Of a stretch of DNA of 26,603 nucleotides, positions 19,784 through 26,603 are shown piece after piece (the stretch's first letter is position 1; each line of letters starts with the position of its first letter). The stretch covers positions 54,405 through 81,007 of the forward strand of contig DNND01000093.1 in assembly GCA_003488005.1 (NCBI GenBank), written 5' to 3'. The position numbers were made by a program, and so were the translations under genes. The notes under the pieces were generated by a model that worked only from the letters and a program-made list of their open reading frames with translations, searched no databases and was not told where the DNA came from. This stretch comes from Blastocatellia bacterium. GTDB lineage: Bacteria > Acidobacteriota > Blastocatellia > Pyrinomonadales > Pyrinomonadaceae.

Positions 19784-20383
19784 TTACGGCCGCTGCCTGC
19801 GTTGCAAAGCGCGCCGGGGAAAAAGCGGGGCAATGCCGTTGCGCTGATTCTGATTGCGTGACCCATTATCTTGCTGGCGTTGCCCATTCGAATTATCCAG
19901 CATGCGATTCCGTCTCGAATCGCGGGCCTGTTGGCGCAAAGTGCGCAGAATCCCCAACTGCTCCAGGGTCAGGACGCGGCGAATTCTGACTTCAGTGAGA
20001 ATCCTCATGCGCATCGCAGCAGACTGAGCCGCAGCCACATCGCGCAATCTTTGTTCAACCGCGCCTTCGTCAGGATTGTCCGCATCGAGCGCCGCTTCGA
20101 GCGCCTGATTAGTTTCACGCAGACGTTCGTTATTCGCGGCGCGTTCGGCTTTCGTCTGTTCGCGGATGGTCCTGATTTTTTCGCGCTGTTCAGCGCTCAG
20201 GTTCAACTGGAGAATCGGATCCGCGGACGATTGCTGTTGCACATCCGGCATTTGCGGTTGTTGCTCCCACCCCACGCGCGCTGCCCACGCGGGGATCCCG
20301 GCCTGTTGCGCGCGAATCGTGGTCGCTCCCAAAAGGACCAACAGGGCCGTGACCAAAACAAGTATTTGTGAGTCGTGCTTCAT
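19784..20383 (-). CDS. Spy/CpxP-like periplasmic protein
   Basis: A 199-residue exported protein. Residues 1-25 form a signal peptide ending AxA-type (TTIRA, then QQ). Two LTxxQ-like motifs, LSAEQ (62-66) and LTLEQ (138-142), frame a long charged helical region (about 66-155), as in Spy, CpxP and the heavy-metal-sensing ZraP group. Those are periplasmic chaperone or stress-sensing proteins. The C-terminal 45 residues are low-complexity (Asn, Gln, Arg). It follows the anti-sigma gene by 37 bases on the same strand, which suggests it is a target or feedback element of the ECF sigma system. The specific stress cannot be read. Confidence 0.82.
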   Translation of the reverse strand: MKHDSQILVLVTALLVLLGATTIRAQQAGIPAWAARVGWEQQPQMPDVQQQSSADPILQLNLSAEQREKIRTIREQTKAERAANNERLRETNQALEAALDADNPDEGAVEQRLRDVAAAQSAAMRMRILTEVRIRRVLTLEQLGILRTLRQQARDSRRNRMLDNSNGQRQQDNGSRNQNQRNGIAPLFPRRALQRRQRP

Positions 20384-20420
20384 GCTTTACCTCATGACAA
20401 TCGGGCTGCTGAGAATTCAA

Positions 20421-21134
20421 CTAAGGTTGATTTATTTGGTCATCGACAAGATCAACGCCATTAATTGATGATACTAACCTCAAATCCGCCGCCAATTGCT
20501 CACGCTCTGTTTTCGATAATGGCCGGCGCGCTTTTCCGTTTCGCGAATCGCTTGCAACCTCAAAGCTTCGGCTGGCGAGAGCACGCGATCGAGGTTGAAC
20601 CGTTCTTTGTTTCACCGTGACCGATGGAGAAATTAGCAGCGGCTCCTGGGACGACTTGAGGCGTGCGAGTTCTTCCTGCACACGCCGCTCAACCAATGCA
20701 TTCATCTCTTGAAGCGAATAACTTTGATTGTTGACGTTTGTGGTTGCCACCGCCGGTAAGGGCGTGGGACGCAATCGAGCAACTGCTAACACGGTAAAAA
20801 TGCAAAACAATACCGCGGCAAAGCCGACCGCACCTTTCATCCATAACGGAGAAAGATCAAAGAAGGCGCGCAGGGCGGCAAGAGCGGAAGTCTTGCGTTG
20901 GTTCATTAGTCCGGAAGTTGCAGTCGAGGCTGCCTGAGCGCGGCCGAGCGCCTCATCACGCCACGCCGCGACTGACTCGCGAATCGAACTGAACTCGCCG
21001 GCCTGTGCCTGACACAAACGACACGTATGCATATGGCTTTCAAATGACTTTTTCTCGTCGTCACTTAACTCGCCATAGAGAAATGTCACCAGGTCATTTT
21101 CGCGTCCACAGTTTGGGGTATTGACTTGCATCAT
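20421..21134 (-). CDS. Membrane anti-sigma factor with zinc-finger (zf-HC2) domain
   Basis: The 237-residue protein has an N-terminal zinc-binding anti-sigma domain: Cys9, His34, Cys38 and Cys41 in the HxxxCxxC pattern (ESHMHTCRLCQAQ), which grips the sigma factor. A single transmembrane helix follows at about residues 99-120, then a periplasmic tail of some 115 residues with a helical, charged region. It should hold the neighbouring ECF sigma factor inactive until an envelope signal. I chose the ATG at 21134, with GGAG five bases upstream, rather than the GTG at 21146. It begins 15 bases after the sigma gene and is certainly co-transcribed with it. Confidence 0.9.
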   Translation of the reverse strand: MMQVNTPNCGRENDLVTFLYGELSDDEKKSFESHMHTCRLCQAQAGEFSSIRESVAAWRDEALGRAQAASTATSGLMNQRKTSALAALRAFFDLSPLWMKGAVGFAAVLFCIFTVLAVARLRPTPLPAVATTNVNNQSYSLQEMNALVERRVQEELARLKSSQEPLLISPSVTVKQRTVQPRSRALASRSFEVASDSRNGKARRPLSKTEREQLAADLRLVSSINGVDLVDDQINQP

Positions 21135-21149
21135 CTTCACTCCCACGTC

Positions 21150-21728
21150 TCACGTTAGTTCGCTGTCATACTGCTGTAATCGCATTTGTAATTGTCGCAA
21201 CGCAGTGTAGAGCCGGCTTTTGACCGTGCTCAGCGGGATGTCGAGGGCATCGGCCATCTCGCGAAATGTCAGCTCTTCAAACTCCTTCATGACGATCACC
21301 TGGCGCAGGTCGAGCGGCAAGCTATTTACCGCACGCCGGACAGCCGCGCTGCGCTCGCGACCTTCAACCACGAGCGCCGGCGAATAATGAAGCGGCGCCG
21401 AAAAGCTCGCAGCATGTTTTTCTTCTTCCTCTTCAAGTCCGCTTTCCTTTCTAACCCTGGCCCGACGCTGGCGCGTGATGCATTGATTGACTGCTATGCG
21501 ATGCAGCCACGACGAAACTTTTGCCTCGCCACGAAACGATCGGATATTTCGAAACGCAGCGAGAAACGTTTCCTGGGTAGCGTCGCGCGCATCCTCTTCA
21601 CGGCCCAACATGCCGAAAGCGAGCGCGAAAATCCGCCGCTCCCAGCGTTGCACAATCTCGCCGAACGCTTCTGCGTCGCCCGTTAAAGCCCGCTCTACGA
21701 TCTGTTCGTCGCTCGTAGCCGCCTCCAC
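21150..21728 (-). CDS. ECF RNA polymerase sigma factor
   Basis: The protein has about 192 residues with region 2 (VERALTGDAEAFGEIVQRW, LGREEDARDATQETFLAAF, SWLHRIAVNQCI) and region 4 (LPLDLRQVIVMKEFEELTFREMADALDIPLSTVKSRLYTALRQL). It is of the RpoE-like ECF type with a short linker. The frame stays open to 21941, but the extra 71 residues are not sigma-like and include nothing recognisable. The GTG at 21728 begins right before the domain and gives a normal ECF length, so I prefer it, with modest certainty because the ribosome site is weak. It is followed by its anti-sigma factor and a Spy-like gene, indicating an envelope-stress module. Confidence 0.88.
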   Translation of the reverse strand: MEAATSDEQIVERALTGDAEAFGEIVQRWERRIFALAFGMLGREEDARDATQETFLAAFRNIRSFRGEAKVSSWLHRIAVNQCITRQRRARVRKESGLEEEEEKHAASFSAPLHYSPALVVEGRERSAAVRRAVNSLPLDLRQVIVMKEFEELTFREMADALDIPLSTVKSRLYTALRQLQMRLQQYDSELT

Positions 21729-21928
21729 GCGAAACTGTCTCGGATACCTGACCCCTGCCGCGTAACCAACTTGGACCCGCGAGTTTAGACGCAAACCATC
21801 AGGTATAAGTTGATAAAACGCGCACTGTGTTCCAGCCGCCCGGAAAGATTGCCAAGCCGAGTTTACCCAAAAGCGCCGAAACCCGGCAGATTTTGCCGTC
21901 AAACTGCGTTTAAGCATGATGAAACGCG

Positions 21929-21958
21929 TTGACAGAGGCACAGTTGCTCAACGATAAT
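21929..21958 (+). promoter_or_regulatory. Sigma-70-type promoter of the HD-GYP gene
   Basis: TTGACA (21929-21934) and GATAAT (21953-21958) are 18 bases apart and near consensus. Transcription would begin about 85 bases before the ATG at 22052. This rules out the TTG at 21929 as a start codon. The rest of the 323-base divergent gap (21729-22051) shows no other convincing site. Confidence 0.6.
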
Positions 21959-22051
21959 GAGGTGGCGGCCAAATCTCTGGTTGTCACAGTCACGCACCTT
22001 CCAAACATCCTGTCGCTTCTCCCGAAAATAATAACCTCAGCTAATCGATCA

Positions 22052-23893
22052 ATGTCGCACCAGACCGGCCGAATTCGTCTTCTCTACATCGTTCTCGGAG
22101 TGCTGCTCTTAGTGGGGCTGCTGCCGCTGGGTTTTGCGGGCATGCTGCTTTCTGATCGCAGCGCCCAAGAGTTGCGCTCCGTCGAAGGACGTTATCAAGC
22201 CCAACTCGTTCAGGACAAAGCAAGACAGATCGAACTTTACGGCCAGCGCTATCGCGACGTGGTTACCGGTCTCGCAAGGGCGTTTGAAATCGCCGGCGGT
22301 ATCAAGGCACTGAACGATGCGGGTTACGACTCGCGATTGCAAAAGACGCTTGAAGAAGATCCAAACTTGATCGGCCTGGCCATTTGGCCGGTCAATGGAC
22401 CAGCGCACCGCGCCTTTCAACCTGACGTCATTCAACATCAGGAAGTGGACCAGCGTGTTAGTGAAGTTCTGGCCAGGATGAATGGTCGCGGCGTCGTCGT
22501 TAGCCGTCCGCAAATTATTCGATCGGGACAAGAAATGGCACTCACGGTTGCGGCGCCGGTGATGGGCGGCCCGAGCGGACAGGATCTGGTTGCTGCGGTC
22601 GTGGCAATAATTTCGTTCCAGGAAGTCTTTAACGCGGTCCATCAACAAACATCAAAGAGCGAGCGCGAACTTTTGGATGCCGGACTCCCGGTCGTTTTTG
22701 TTGTCGATCAAAACGGACGCGCGGTCGCACATCCGGAAGCGGCTGTCGCCTTTGCCGAAAAGCCGATGACGGATTTGAAGGTGGTCCAGGATTGGCAGCA
22801 GTCGGGTGCCCAGGTCCAATCCGCACTGGAACCATTTTCACTGGTGCGCGACGGCAGAAAAATCGAGATGCTCGGCTCGTATGCGACTGCAGAGTTGGAC
22901 AAGAACTCGCGCCTCGGTGTGATTGCCATTCAGGATGAATCGGCTGCGCTCGCGTCTGTCAGTGATATGAGACGACAAACGATCATCATCAGCTTTGTAG
23001 CGGGCATGTTGACGCTATTGATAGGTTTTTTCTTCGCCAAGAAGCTGACCCAGCCGGTCCGGGAACTAGCGAGCGGGGCGCATCGTATAGCATCCGGCGA
23101 TTTTTCGCAGCGCATTAACATTCGCAGTCGAACTGAGCTGGGTGACCTTGGCAATTCATTCAACCTTATGACTGACCAGGTTGAGCGCTACATCACCGAC
23201 CTACAACATTCGGCTGACGAAAACAGGCAATTGTTCTTGGGAACGGTAAAGAGTTTGGCGGCAGCCATCGACGGTAAGGATCCATACACACGCGGGCATT
23301 CGGAGCGTGTCTCCAGAATGTCTGTGGCCATTGGCCAACGCATGGGCCTGCCAGATGAGGAATGCGAAAAGATTCGCATCAGCGCTTTGCTTCATGACGT
23401 CGGTAAGATTGCAATCGACGACAATATTTTGAAGAAGCCCGCGGCCCTCACCGACGACGAGTACACGATCATGAAGCAGCATCCGCAAAAGGGCTACAAG
23501 ATAATGTCGCAGATTACTGCGATGAAGGAATTCTTACCCGGCATGTACATGCATCACGAAATGGTGAATGGTCAGGGTTACCCACAGGGTTTGAGTGGTG
23601 ACGAGATTCCCCTAATGGCCAAGATTGTCGCGGTAGCGGATACTTTTGATGCCATGACAACGGATCGTCCATACCAACGGGCGATGCAATTTGAAGAAGC
23701 GATTTCGCGCATTCAAAGCTTCGTCGACACGCGTTATGACGCTGCGGTTGTGTCCGCTTTCGTCGAGGCGTGTAACGAAGGTCAAATACGTCCCGGCACC
23801 GTTAAACTCAAGCGCACCACTCCGGTTGAAAACAAGGTCACGCCGACGCCGCTCAAAACCAATATTGAGCGCGAGGCAGTGCCGGTTTCATAA
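22052..23893 (+). CDS. Cache-HAMP-HD-GYP cyclic-di-GMP phosphodiesterase
   Basis: A 613-residue membrane sensor enzyme. Residues about 10-30 are a first membrane helix; 35-300 are a periplasmic Cache-like sensory region; 308-330 are a second helix; 330-382 a HAMP linker (KKLTQPVRELASGAHRIASGDFSQRI); and 395-570 an HD-GYP domain. His416, His448-Asp449 (LLHDVGKI), the HHE at 501-503 and the motif GQGYP (507-511) are in place. The usual HHExxDGxGYP reads HHEMVNGQGYP here, with Asn replacing Asp. It should hydrolyse cyclic-di-GMP in response to an external ligand. The start at 22052 is supported by the promoter upstream, although the ribosome site is weak. Confidence 0.92.
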   Translation: MSHQTGRIRLLYIVLGVLLLVGLLPLGFAGMLLSDRSAQELRSVEGRYQAQLVQDKARQIELYGQRYRDVVTGLARAFEIAGGIKALNDAGYDSRLQKTLEEDPNLIGLAIWPVNGPAHRAFQPDVIQHQEVDQRVSEVLARMNGRGVVVSRPQIIRSGQEMALTVAAPVMGGPSGQDLVAAVVAIISFQEVFNAVHQQTSKSERELLDAGLPVVFVVDQNGRAVAHPEAAVAFAEKPMTDLKVVQDWQQSGAQVQSALEPFSLVRDGRKIEMLGSYATAELDKNSRLGVIAIQDESAALASVSDMRRQTIIISFVAGMLTLLIGFFFAKKLTQPVRELASGAHRIASGDFSQRINIRSRTELGDLGNSFNLMTDQVERYITDLQHSADENRQLFLGTVKSLAAAIDGKDPYTRGHSERVSRMSVAIGQRMGLPDEECEKIRISALLHDVGKIAIDDNILKKPAALTDDEYTIMKQHPQKGYKIMSQITAMKEFLPGMYMHHEMVNGQGYPQGLSGDEIPLMAKIVAVADTFDAMTTDRPYQRAMQFEEAISRIQSFVDTRYDAAVVSAFVEACNEGQIRPGTVKLKRTTPVENKVTPTPLKTNIEREAVPVS

Positions 23894-23954
23894 CCCAACA
23901 ACATCTTCGCAAAACTACTCGCACAATTCTCTTGCGCCTTAATAGACCCAAAGC

Positions 23955-23980
23955 CCGAGGCTAATTGTGTTCATCCTCGG
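23955..23980. terminator. Weak hairpin after the HD-GYP gene
   Basis: CCGAGG (23955-23960) and CCTCGG (23975-23980) pair over 6 bp around a 14-base loop, and a TTTTT run follows 10 bases later. It may end HD-GYP transcripts. The loop is large, so this is uncertain. Confidence 0.3.
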
Positions 23981-23993
23981 CAGAGACGCGTTT

Positions 23994-24023
23994 TTGTGAC
24001 GGCGCCGCTGTTGCCCGTATAAT
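23994..24023 (+). promoter_or_regulatory. Sigma-70-type promoter of ftsY
   Basis: A perfect -10 box TATAAT lies at 24018-24023, with TTGTGA (23994-23999) 18 bases before it. Transcription would start about 35-40 bases before the ftsY ATG at 24068. The -35 is imperfect. The ribosome site is GAAGGT. Confidence 0.6.
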
Positions 24024-24067
24024 CTTCATTTCACGACGAACCGTTGTATTTTAAGGGATGAAGGTCT

Positions 24068-25378
24068 ATGGGGCTTTTCTGGAAACGCAAGAGCGGTGAT
24101 CAGTTTGTCTCGCTCAAATTGAACGAGCCTGCTGTGGCCGAACCTAAGGGCGAGGCCAGCAAGGACGAACCACAGGCCAGCATGCGCGCTGAGCGATCCG
24201 TGGATTCGCCTGCCGCTCCGGTCGCTGTGCTTGAGCCCCCCGTAACCGCCGGCGGTCCCACACCGATTCCATACGAGTCGCCGATCGAGAAACCGGCGGC
24301 GCCGCCTGCTCCCTCAGAACCAGTCGCGGCAGCGAGAAAACCCGAGATTTCCGAGAGGCCCGTGCCATCACGCTCGCCATTTGCGACGTCCGTGCTGGGC
24401 CTCAATCTCTCAATCGAAGAACTCCAAGCTCAGGAAGCCGCGCTTGAACAGGAATTCTCTGCACGTTTTCGTCGCGCCGTTTCAGCGACGCGCGAATCTT
24501 TGTCGGATCGACTCGACACGGTTTTCCAGGGACTGAAGCAGATCGATGAGAATTTATTGGATGAACTGGAAGAGGCACTCATCGCCGCCGACATTGGCGT
24601 AAGCACTACACAACACATTCTGGAAACGGTCCGGCGCGGCGTAGCACGAAAGCAAATAAATGATCTCGACACACTGAAGCGGGCGATCAAGGACGAGCTG
24701 CTAAAAATTCTGCGCCAGTCGGAACGCCAGGGAGTCGCTTCCGAAACGAGTGTGCCGGAAGGTGTGGCGCCCTATGTAATGATGGTTGTCGGCGTGAACG
24801 GCGTCGGCAAAACAACGACGATTGGCAAACTGGCGCAACGAATCAAGGCCGAAGGCAATGACGTTCTGATTTGCGCGGCTGATACTTTTCGCGCGGCTGC
24901 TTCGGATCAACTAGCGATCTGGGCAGAACGAACTGGAGTTCCCTTAATTCAGCAGAAGCAGGGAACCGATCCGGCCGCCGTCCTGTTCGATGCGTTGAAA
25001 GCGTCAAAGGCGCGCAGTTCGGATGTGTTGATTGTCGATACTGCCGGTCGTCTCCACAATAAGTCCAACCTGATGGCGGAGCTGGAAAAGATGAAACGTG
25101 TGGCCGCGCGTGAAGTTGAAGGCGCGCCGCACGAGACGTTGCTGGTCGTCGATGCCGTTACCGGTCAGAATGGATTGGAACAGGCGCGACAGTTTCTCAA
25201 AGTCGCCGGCGTTACCGGTATCGTGCTCACAAAACTTGATGGAACTGCAAAGGGCGGCATTGCCGTGGCTATCGCGAACGAACTCGGCTTGCCGATTCGC
25301 TACGCAGGCATCGGCGAAAAGGTTGACGATCTTGTCGTCTTTGATCCCGAATTGTATGTCAACGGCCTGTTTGAATAA
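24068..25378 (+). CDS. ftsY: Signal recognition particle receptor FtsY
   Basis: A 436-residue SRP receptor GTPase that docks ribosome-SRP complexes at the membrane for co-translational insertion. Residues 1-105 are an acidic, Pro/Ala-rich A domain, longer than minimal and partly membrane-binding. The N domain helices (about 115-215) follow. The G domain has P-loop GVNGVGKTT (242-250), the DTFRAAA insertion-box motif (272-278), DTAGR (324-328), TKLD (388-391) and the closing GIGEKVDDLVVFDPELYVNGLF. All are diagnostic for FtsY rather than Ffh. It has its own promoter. The stop is 8 bases before ribD, so the two are probably co-transcribed. Confidence 0.97.
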   Translation: MGLFWKRKSGDQFVSLKLNEPAVAEPKGEASKDEPQASMRAERSVDSPAAPVAVLEPPVTAGGPTPIPYESPIEKPAAPPAPSEPVAAARKPEISERPVPSRSPFATSVLGLNLSIEELQAQEAALEQEFSARFRRAVSATRESLSDRLDTVFQGLKQIDENLLDELEEALIAADIGVSTTQHILETVRRGVARKQINDLDTLKRAIKDELLKILRQSERQGVASETSVPEGVAPYVMMVVGVNGVGKTTTIGKLAQRIKAEGNDVLICAADTFRAAASDQLAIWAERTGVPLIQQKQGTDPAAVLFDALKASKARSSDVLIVDTAGRLHNKSNLMAELEKMKRVAAREVEGAPHETLLVVDAVTGQNGLEQARQFLKVAGVTGIVLTKLDGTAKGGIAVAIANELGLPIRYAGIGEKVDDLVVFDPELYVNGLFE

Positions 25379-25386
25379 GACTTCAC

Positions 25387-26538
25387 GTGCAACGAACAAT
25401 AGCAACAGCGCAAAACGAAATTGGTGAGTGGACCGAAGCCGATGAACGTTTCATGCACCGCGCGCTCGCACTGGCGGCACAGGGCGCCGGACAAGTTAGC
25501 CCTGGCCCGCTCGTCGGCTGCGTGATTGTTTCTCCTTCCGGAGAAATCGTGGGCGAAGGCTTTTACCTTTACGAAAAACTTAAGCACGCTGAGACTTATG
25601 CGCTGGAACAAGCAGGCGCGCGCGCACGTGGCGCGACTGCGTACGTTTCGCTTGAGCCTCATGCGCATCACGGCCGCACGCCGCCTTGTACTGATGCCTT
25701 AATCAACGCCGGCGTCAGTCGGGTGATATCTCCGATCGATGATCCGAATCCAAAAGTGTCCGGCAAAGGTTTTGCGCATTTGCGCGCGGCGGGCGTTGCT
25801 GTCTCTGTCGGTTTGCTGGCGCGCGAGGCGCGGCAACTGAATGAAAAGTATTTGCACTTCAGAGCGGTGGGCAGGCCTTTCGTTCACTTGAAGTTGGCGG
25901 CGTCGTTGGATGGCAAGATTGCCACGCGCACCGGAGAGTCGCAGTGGATTACCGGACCCGAATCACGCGCGCGGGTGCATGAACTGCGGCATGAATACGA
26001 TGCAATCATGGTAGGCGGCGGCACAGCGACCGTTGATGACCCGCTGCTTACGGACCGTTCGGGCCAGGCCCGCAGGAAACCTTTAATCCGTGTTCTCCTT
26101 GATGAAGACTTGAAGATTTCGGCTAATGCAAAACTGGTGGCCACCGCCGCGGAGTCGCCGTTGCTTATCTTTGCGGGGCAAAAGGCGGACACGGCTAAAC
26201 TTGATTTGCTGAAATCGTCGGGAGTTGAAGTCGTATCTGACGAAGCAAACGGGCGCGATTTATTGGCAGTTCTAAGCGAGCTTGGCGCTCGCTCGATTCA
26301 GAGCGTGGTGGTCGAGGGTGGCGCGACGGTTGCCGGCAGACTGCTCGAAAGTGGACTAGTGAATAAGGTCTCATTCTTTCTCGCTCCAATAATTATCGGC
26401 GGTCGCGACGCGCCGTCGGCAATCGGTGGTGCCGGCGCCGAACGGTTAGCCGATGCGTTGAGACTTCAAAACGTCGAGATTGTGCGGCGCGGTGAAGACA
26501 TTGAAGTGACTGGCTATCCGCGCAAGGCGGAAGGATGA
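25387..26538 (+). CDS. ribD: Bifunctional riboflavin biosynthesis protein RibD
   Basis: A 383-residue enzyme catalysing two steps of riboflavin synthesis. The N-terminal half (about 17-145) is the zinc deaminase, with HAE at 67-69 and PPC ending at Cys101. The C-terminal half (about 155-378) is the NADPH-dependent reductase: LKLAASLDGKIA, WITGPESRARVHELRHEYDAIMVGGGT, DDPLLT, and VEGGATVAGRLL. Unusually, the deaminase motif that normally reads EPCSHxGRTPPC is EPHAHHGRTPPC, with His92 in place of the second zinc Cys. The GTG at 25387 is the assumed start, 8 bases after ftsY. The final codons and stop lie inside an intergenic heptad repeat. Confidence 0.93.
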   Translation: MQRTIATAQNEIGEWTEADERFMHRALALAAQGAGQVSPGPLVGCVIVSPSGEIVGEGFYLYEKLKHAETYALEQAGARARGATAYVSLEPHAHHGRTPPCTDALINAGVSRVISPIDDPNPKVSGKGFAHLRAAGVAVSVGLLAREARQLNEKYLHFRAVGRPFVHLKLAASLDGKIATRTGESQWITGPESRARVHELRHEYDAIMVGGGTATVDDPLLTDRSGQARRKPLIRVLLDEDLKISANAKLVATAAESPLLIFAGQKADTAKLDLLKSSGVEVVSDEANGRDLLAVLSELGARSIQSVVVEGGATVAGRLLESGLVNKVSFFLAPIIIGGRDAPSAIGGAGAERLADALRLQNVEIVRRGEDIEVTGYPRKAEG

Positions 26539-26603
26539 AGGCGGAAGGATGAAAAAAGATCGCGAGGACTCTTCATTTCCTCCTTCATCCTTCAGCCTTC
26601 ATC
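26524..26603. repeat. GGATGAA-heptad intergenic hairpin (copy 2, cut by window end)
   Basis: The left arm (26524-26552) has GGCGGAAGGATGAA units, and the right arm (26573 to the end) has CCTCCTTCATCCTTCAGCC units that pair with it. The design equals the element at 17747-17837. Its left arm overlaps the last codons of ribD and supplies the stop codon. The element may continue past the window. Confidence 0.72.

Noticed and set aside
21729..21941. 71-residue N-terminal extension of the ECF sigma factor
   Set aside because: The sequence is not sigma-like, the normal family length is reached from the GTG at 21728, and the stretch probably holds the promoter.
21929..22051. 41-residue extension of the HD-GYP protein from a TTG
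   Set aside because: The TTG is part of a TTGACA -35 box of a good promoter, and the membrane helix begins right after the ATG at 22052.
1..26603. CRISPR array, tRNA, rRNA or insertion sequence
   Set aside because: No regularly spaced direct repeats, no tRNA or rRNA-like sequence and no transposase were seen on either strand.

Overview
The window looks like a piece of a soil-type bacterial chromosome, most likely an Acidobacteriota member of the Blastocatellia/Pyrinomonadales kind. That placement is an inference from moderately GC-rich DNA, the style of the intergenic repeats and the gene content, not from a marker gene. It runs from the 3' end of an aconitase gene to ribD. All lineage and family names come from reading the sequence; no search was run.

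Layout. 1-6814 (+): aconitase (5' end outside the window), an ALDH1/2-type aldehyde dehydrogenase, a small OB-fold-like lipoprotein, an unknown helical protein, a zinc-ribbon membrane protein, a MidA-type methyltransferase overlapping a cyclase/formamidase-like enzyme by 4 bases, a long inverted repeat and a DinB-fold protein. 6888-15283 (-): an accessory block read leftward. It opens with a sigma factor fused to a long TPR domain, then five tandem paralogues resembling RebB (R-body, 'killing trait') proteins, then small uncharacterised proteins, a DUF3309-type membrane peptide and a protein with a degenerate Nudix-like start. 15284-15910: a 600-base divergent control region. 15911-16405 (+): a small protein with a His...Cys arrangement reminiscent of caspase-fold peptidases. 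16591-19526 (-): an mlaE-mlaF-mlaD lipid-transport operon. 19784-21728 (-): ECF sigma factor, zinc-finger anti-sigma factor and a Spy/CpxP-like periplasmic protein. 22052-26538 (+): a Cache-HAMP-HD-GYP c-di-GMP phosphodiesterase, ftsY and ribD.

The block from about 6.9 to 16.4 kb is the most interesting part. The same two-part sequence, TCACAAA followed after 13-14 bases by CGTCT(C/A)TA, occurs three times: upstream of the sigma-TPR gene, upstream of the first RebB-like gene, and upstream of the divergent His/Cys protein. I read it as the promoter signature of the local sigma factor. That would make the sigma gene, the five RebB-like proteins, their followers and the divergent small protein one self-contained regulon, possibly building an R-body-like protein ribbon or toxin-delivery structure.

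The flanking genes are ordinary housekeeping or envelope genes. Noteworthy details are a His in place of a zinc-binding Cys in RibD, altered metal-ligand positions in the cyclase-family enzyme, five glycine-rich repeats in the MlaD-like protein, and two copies of an intergenic hairpin built from GGATGAA/GGCGGAA heptads.
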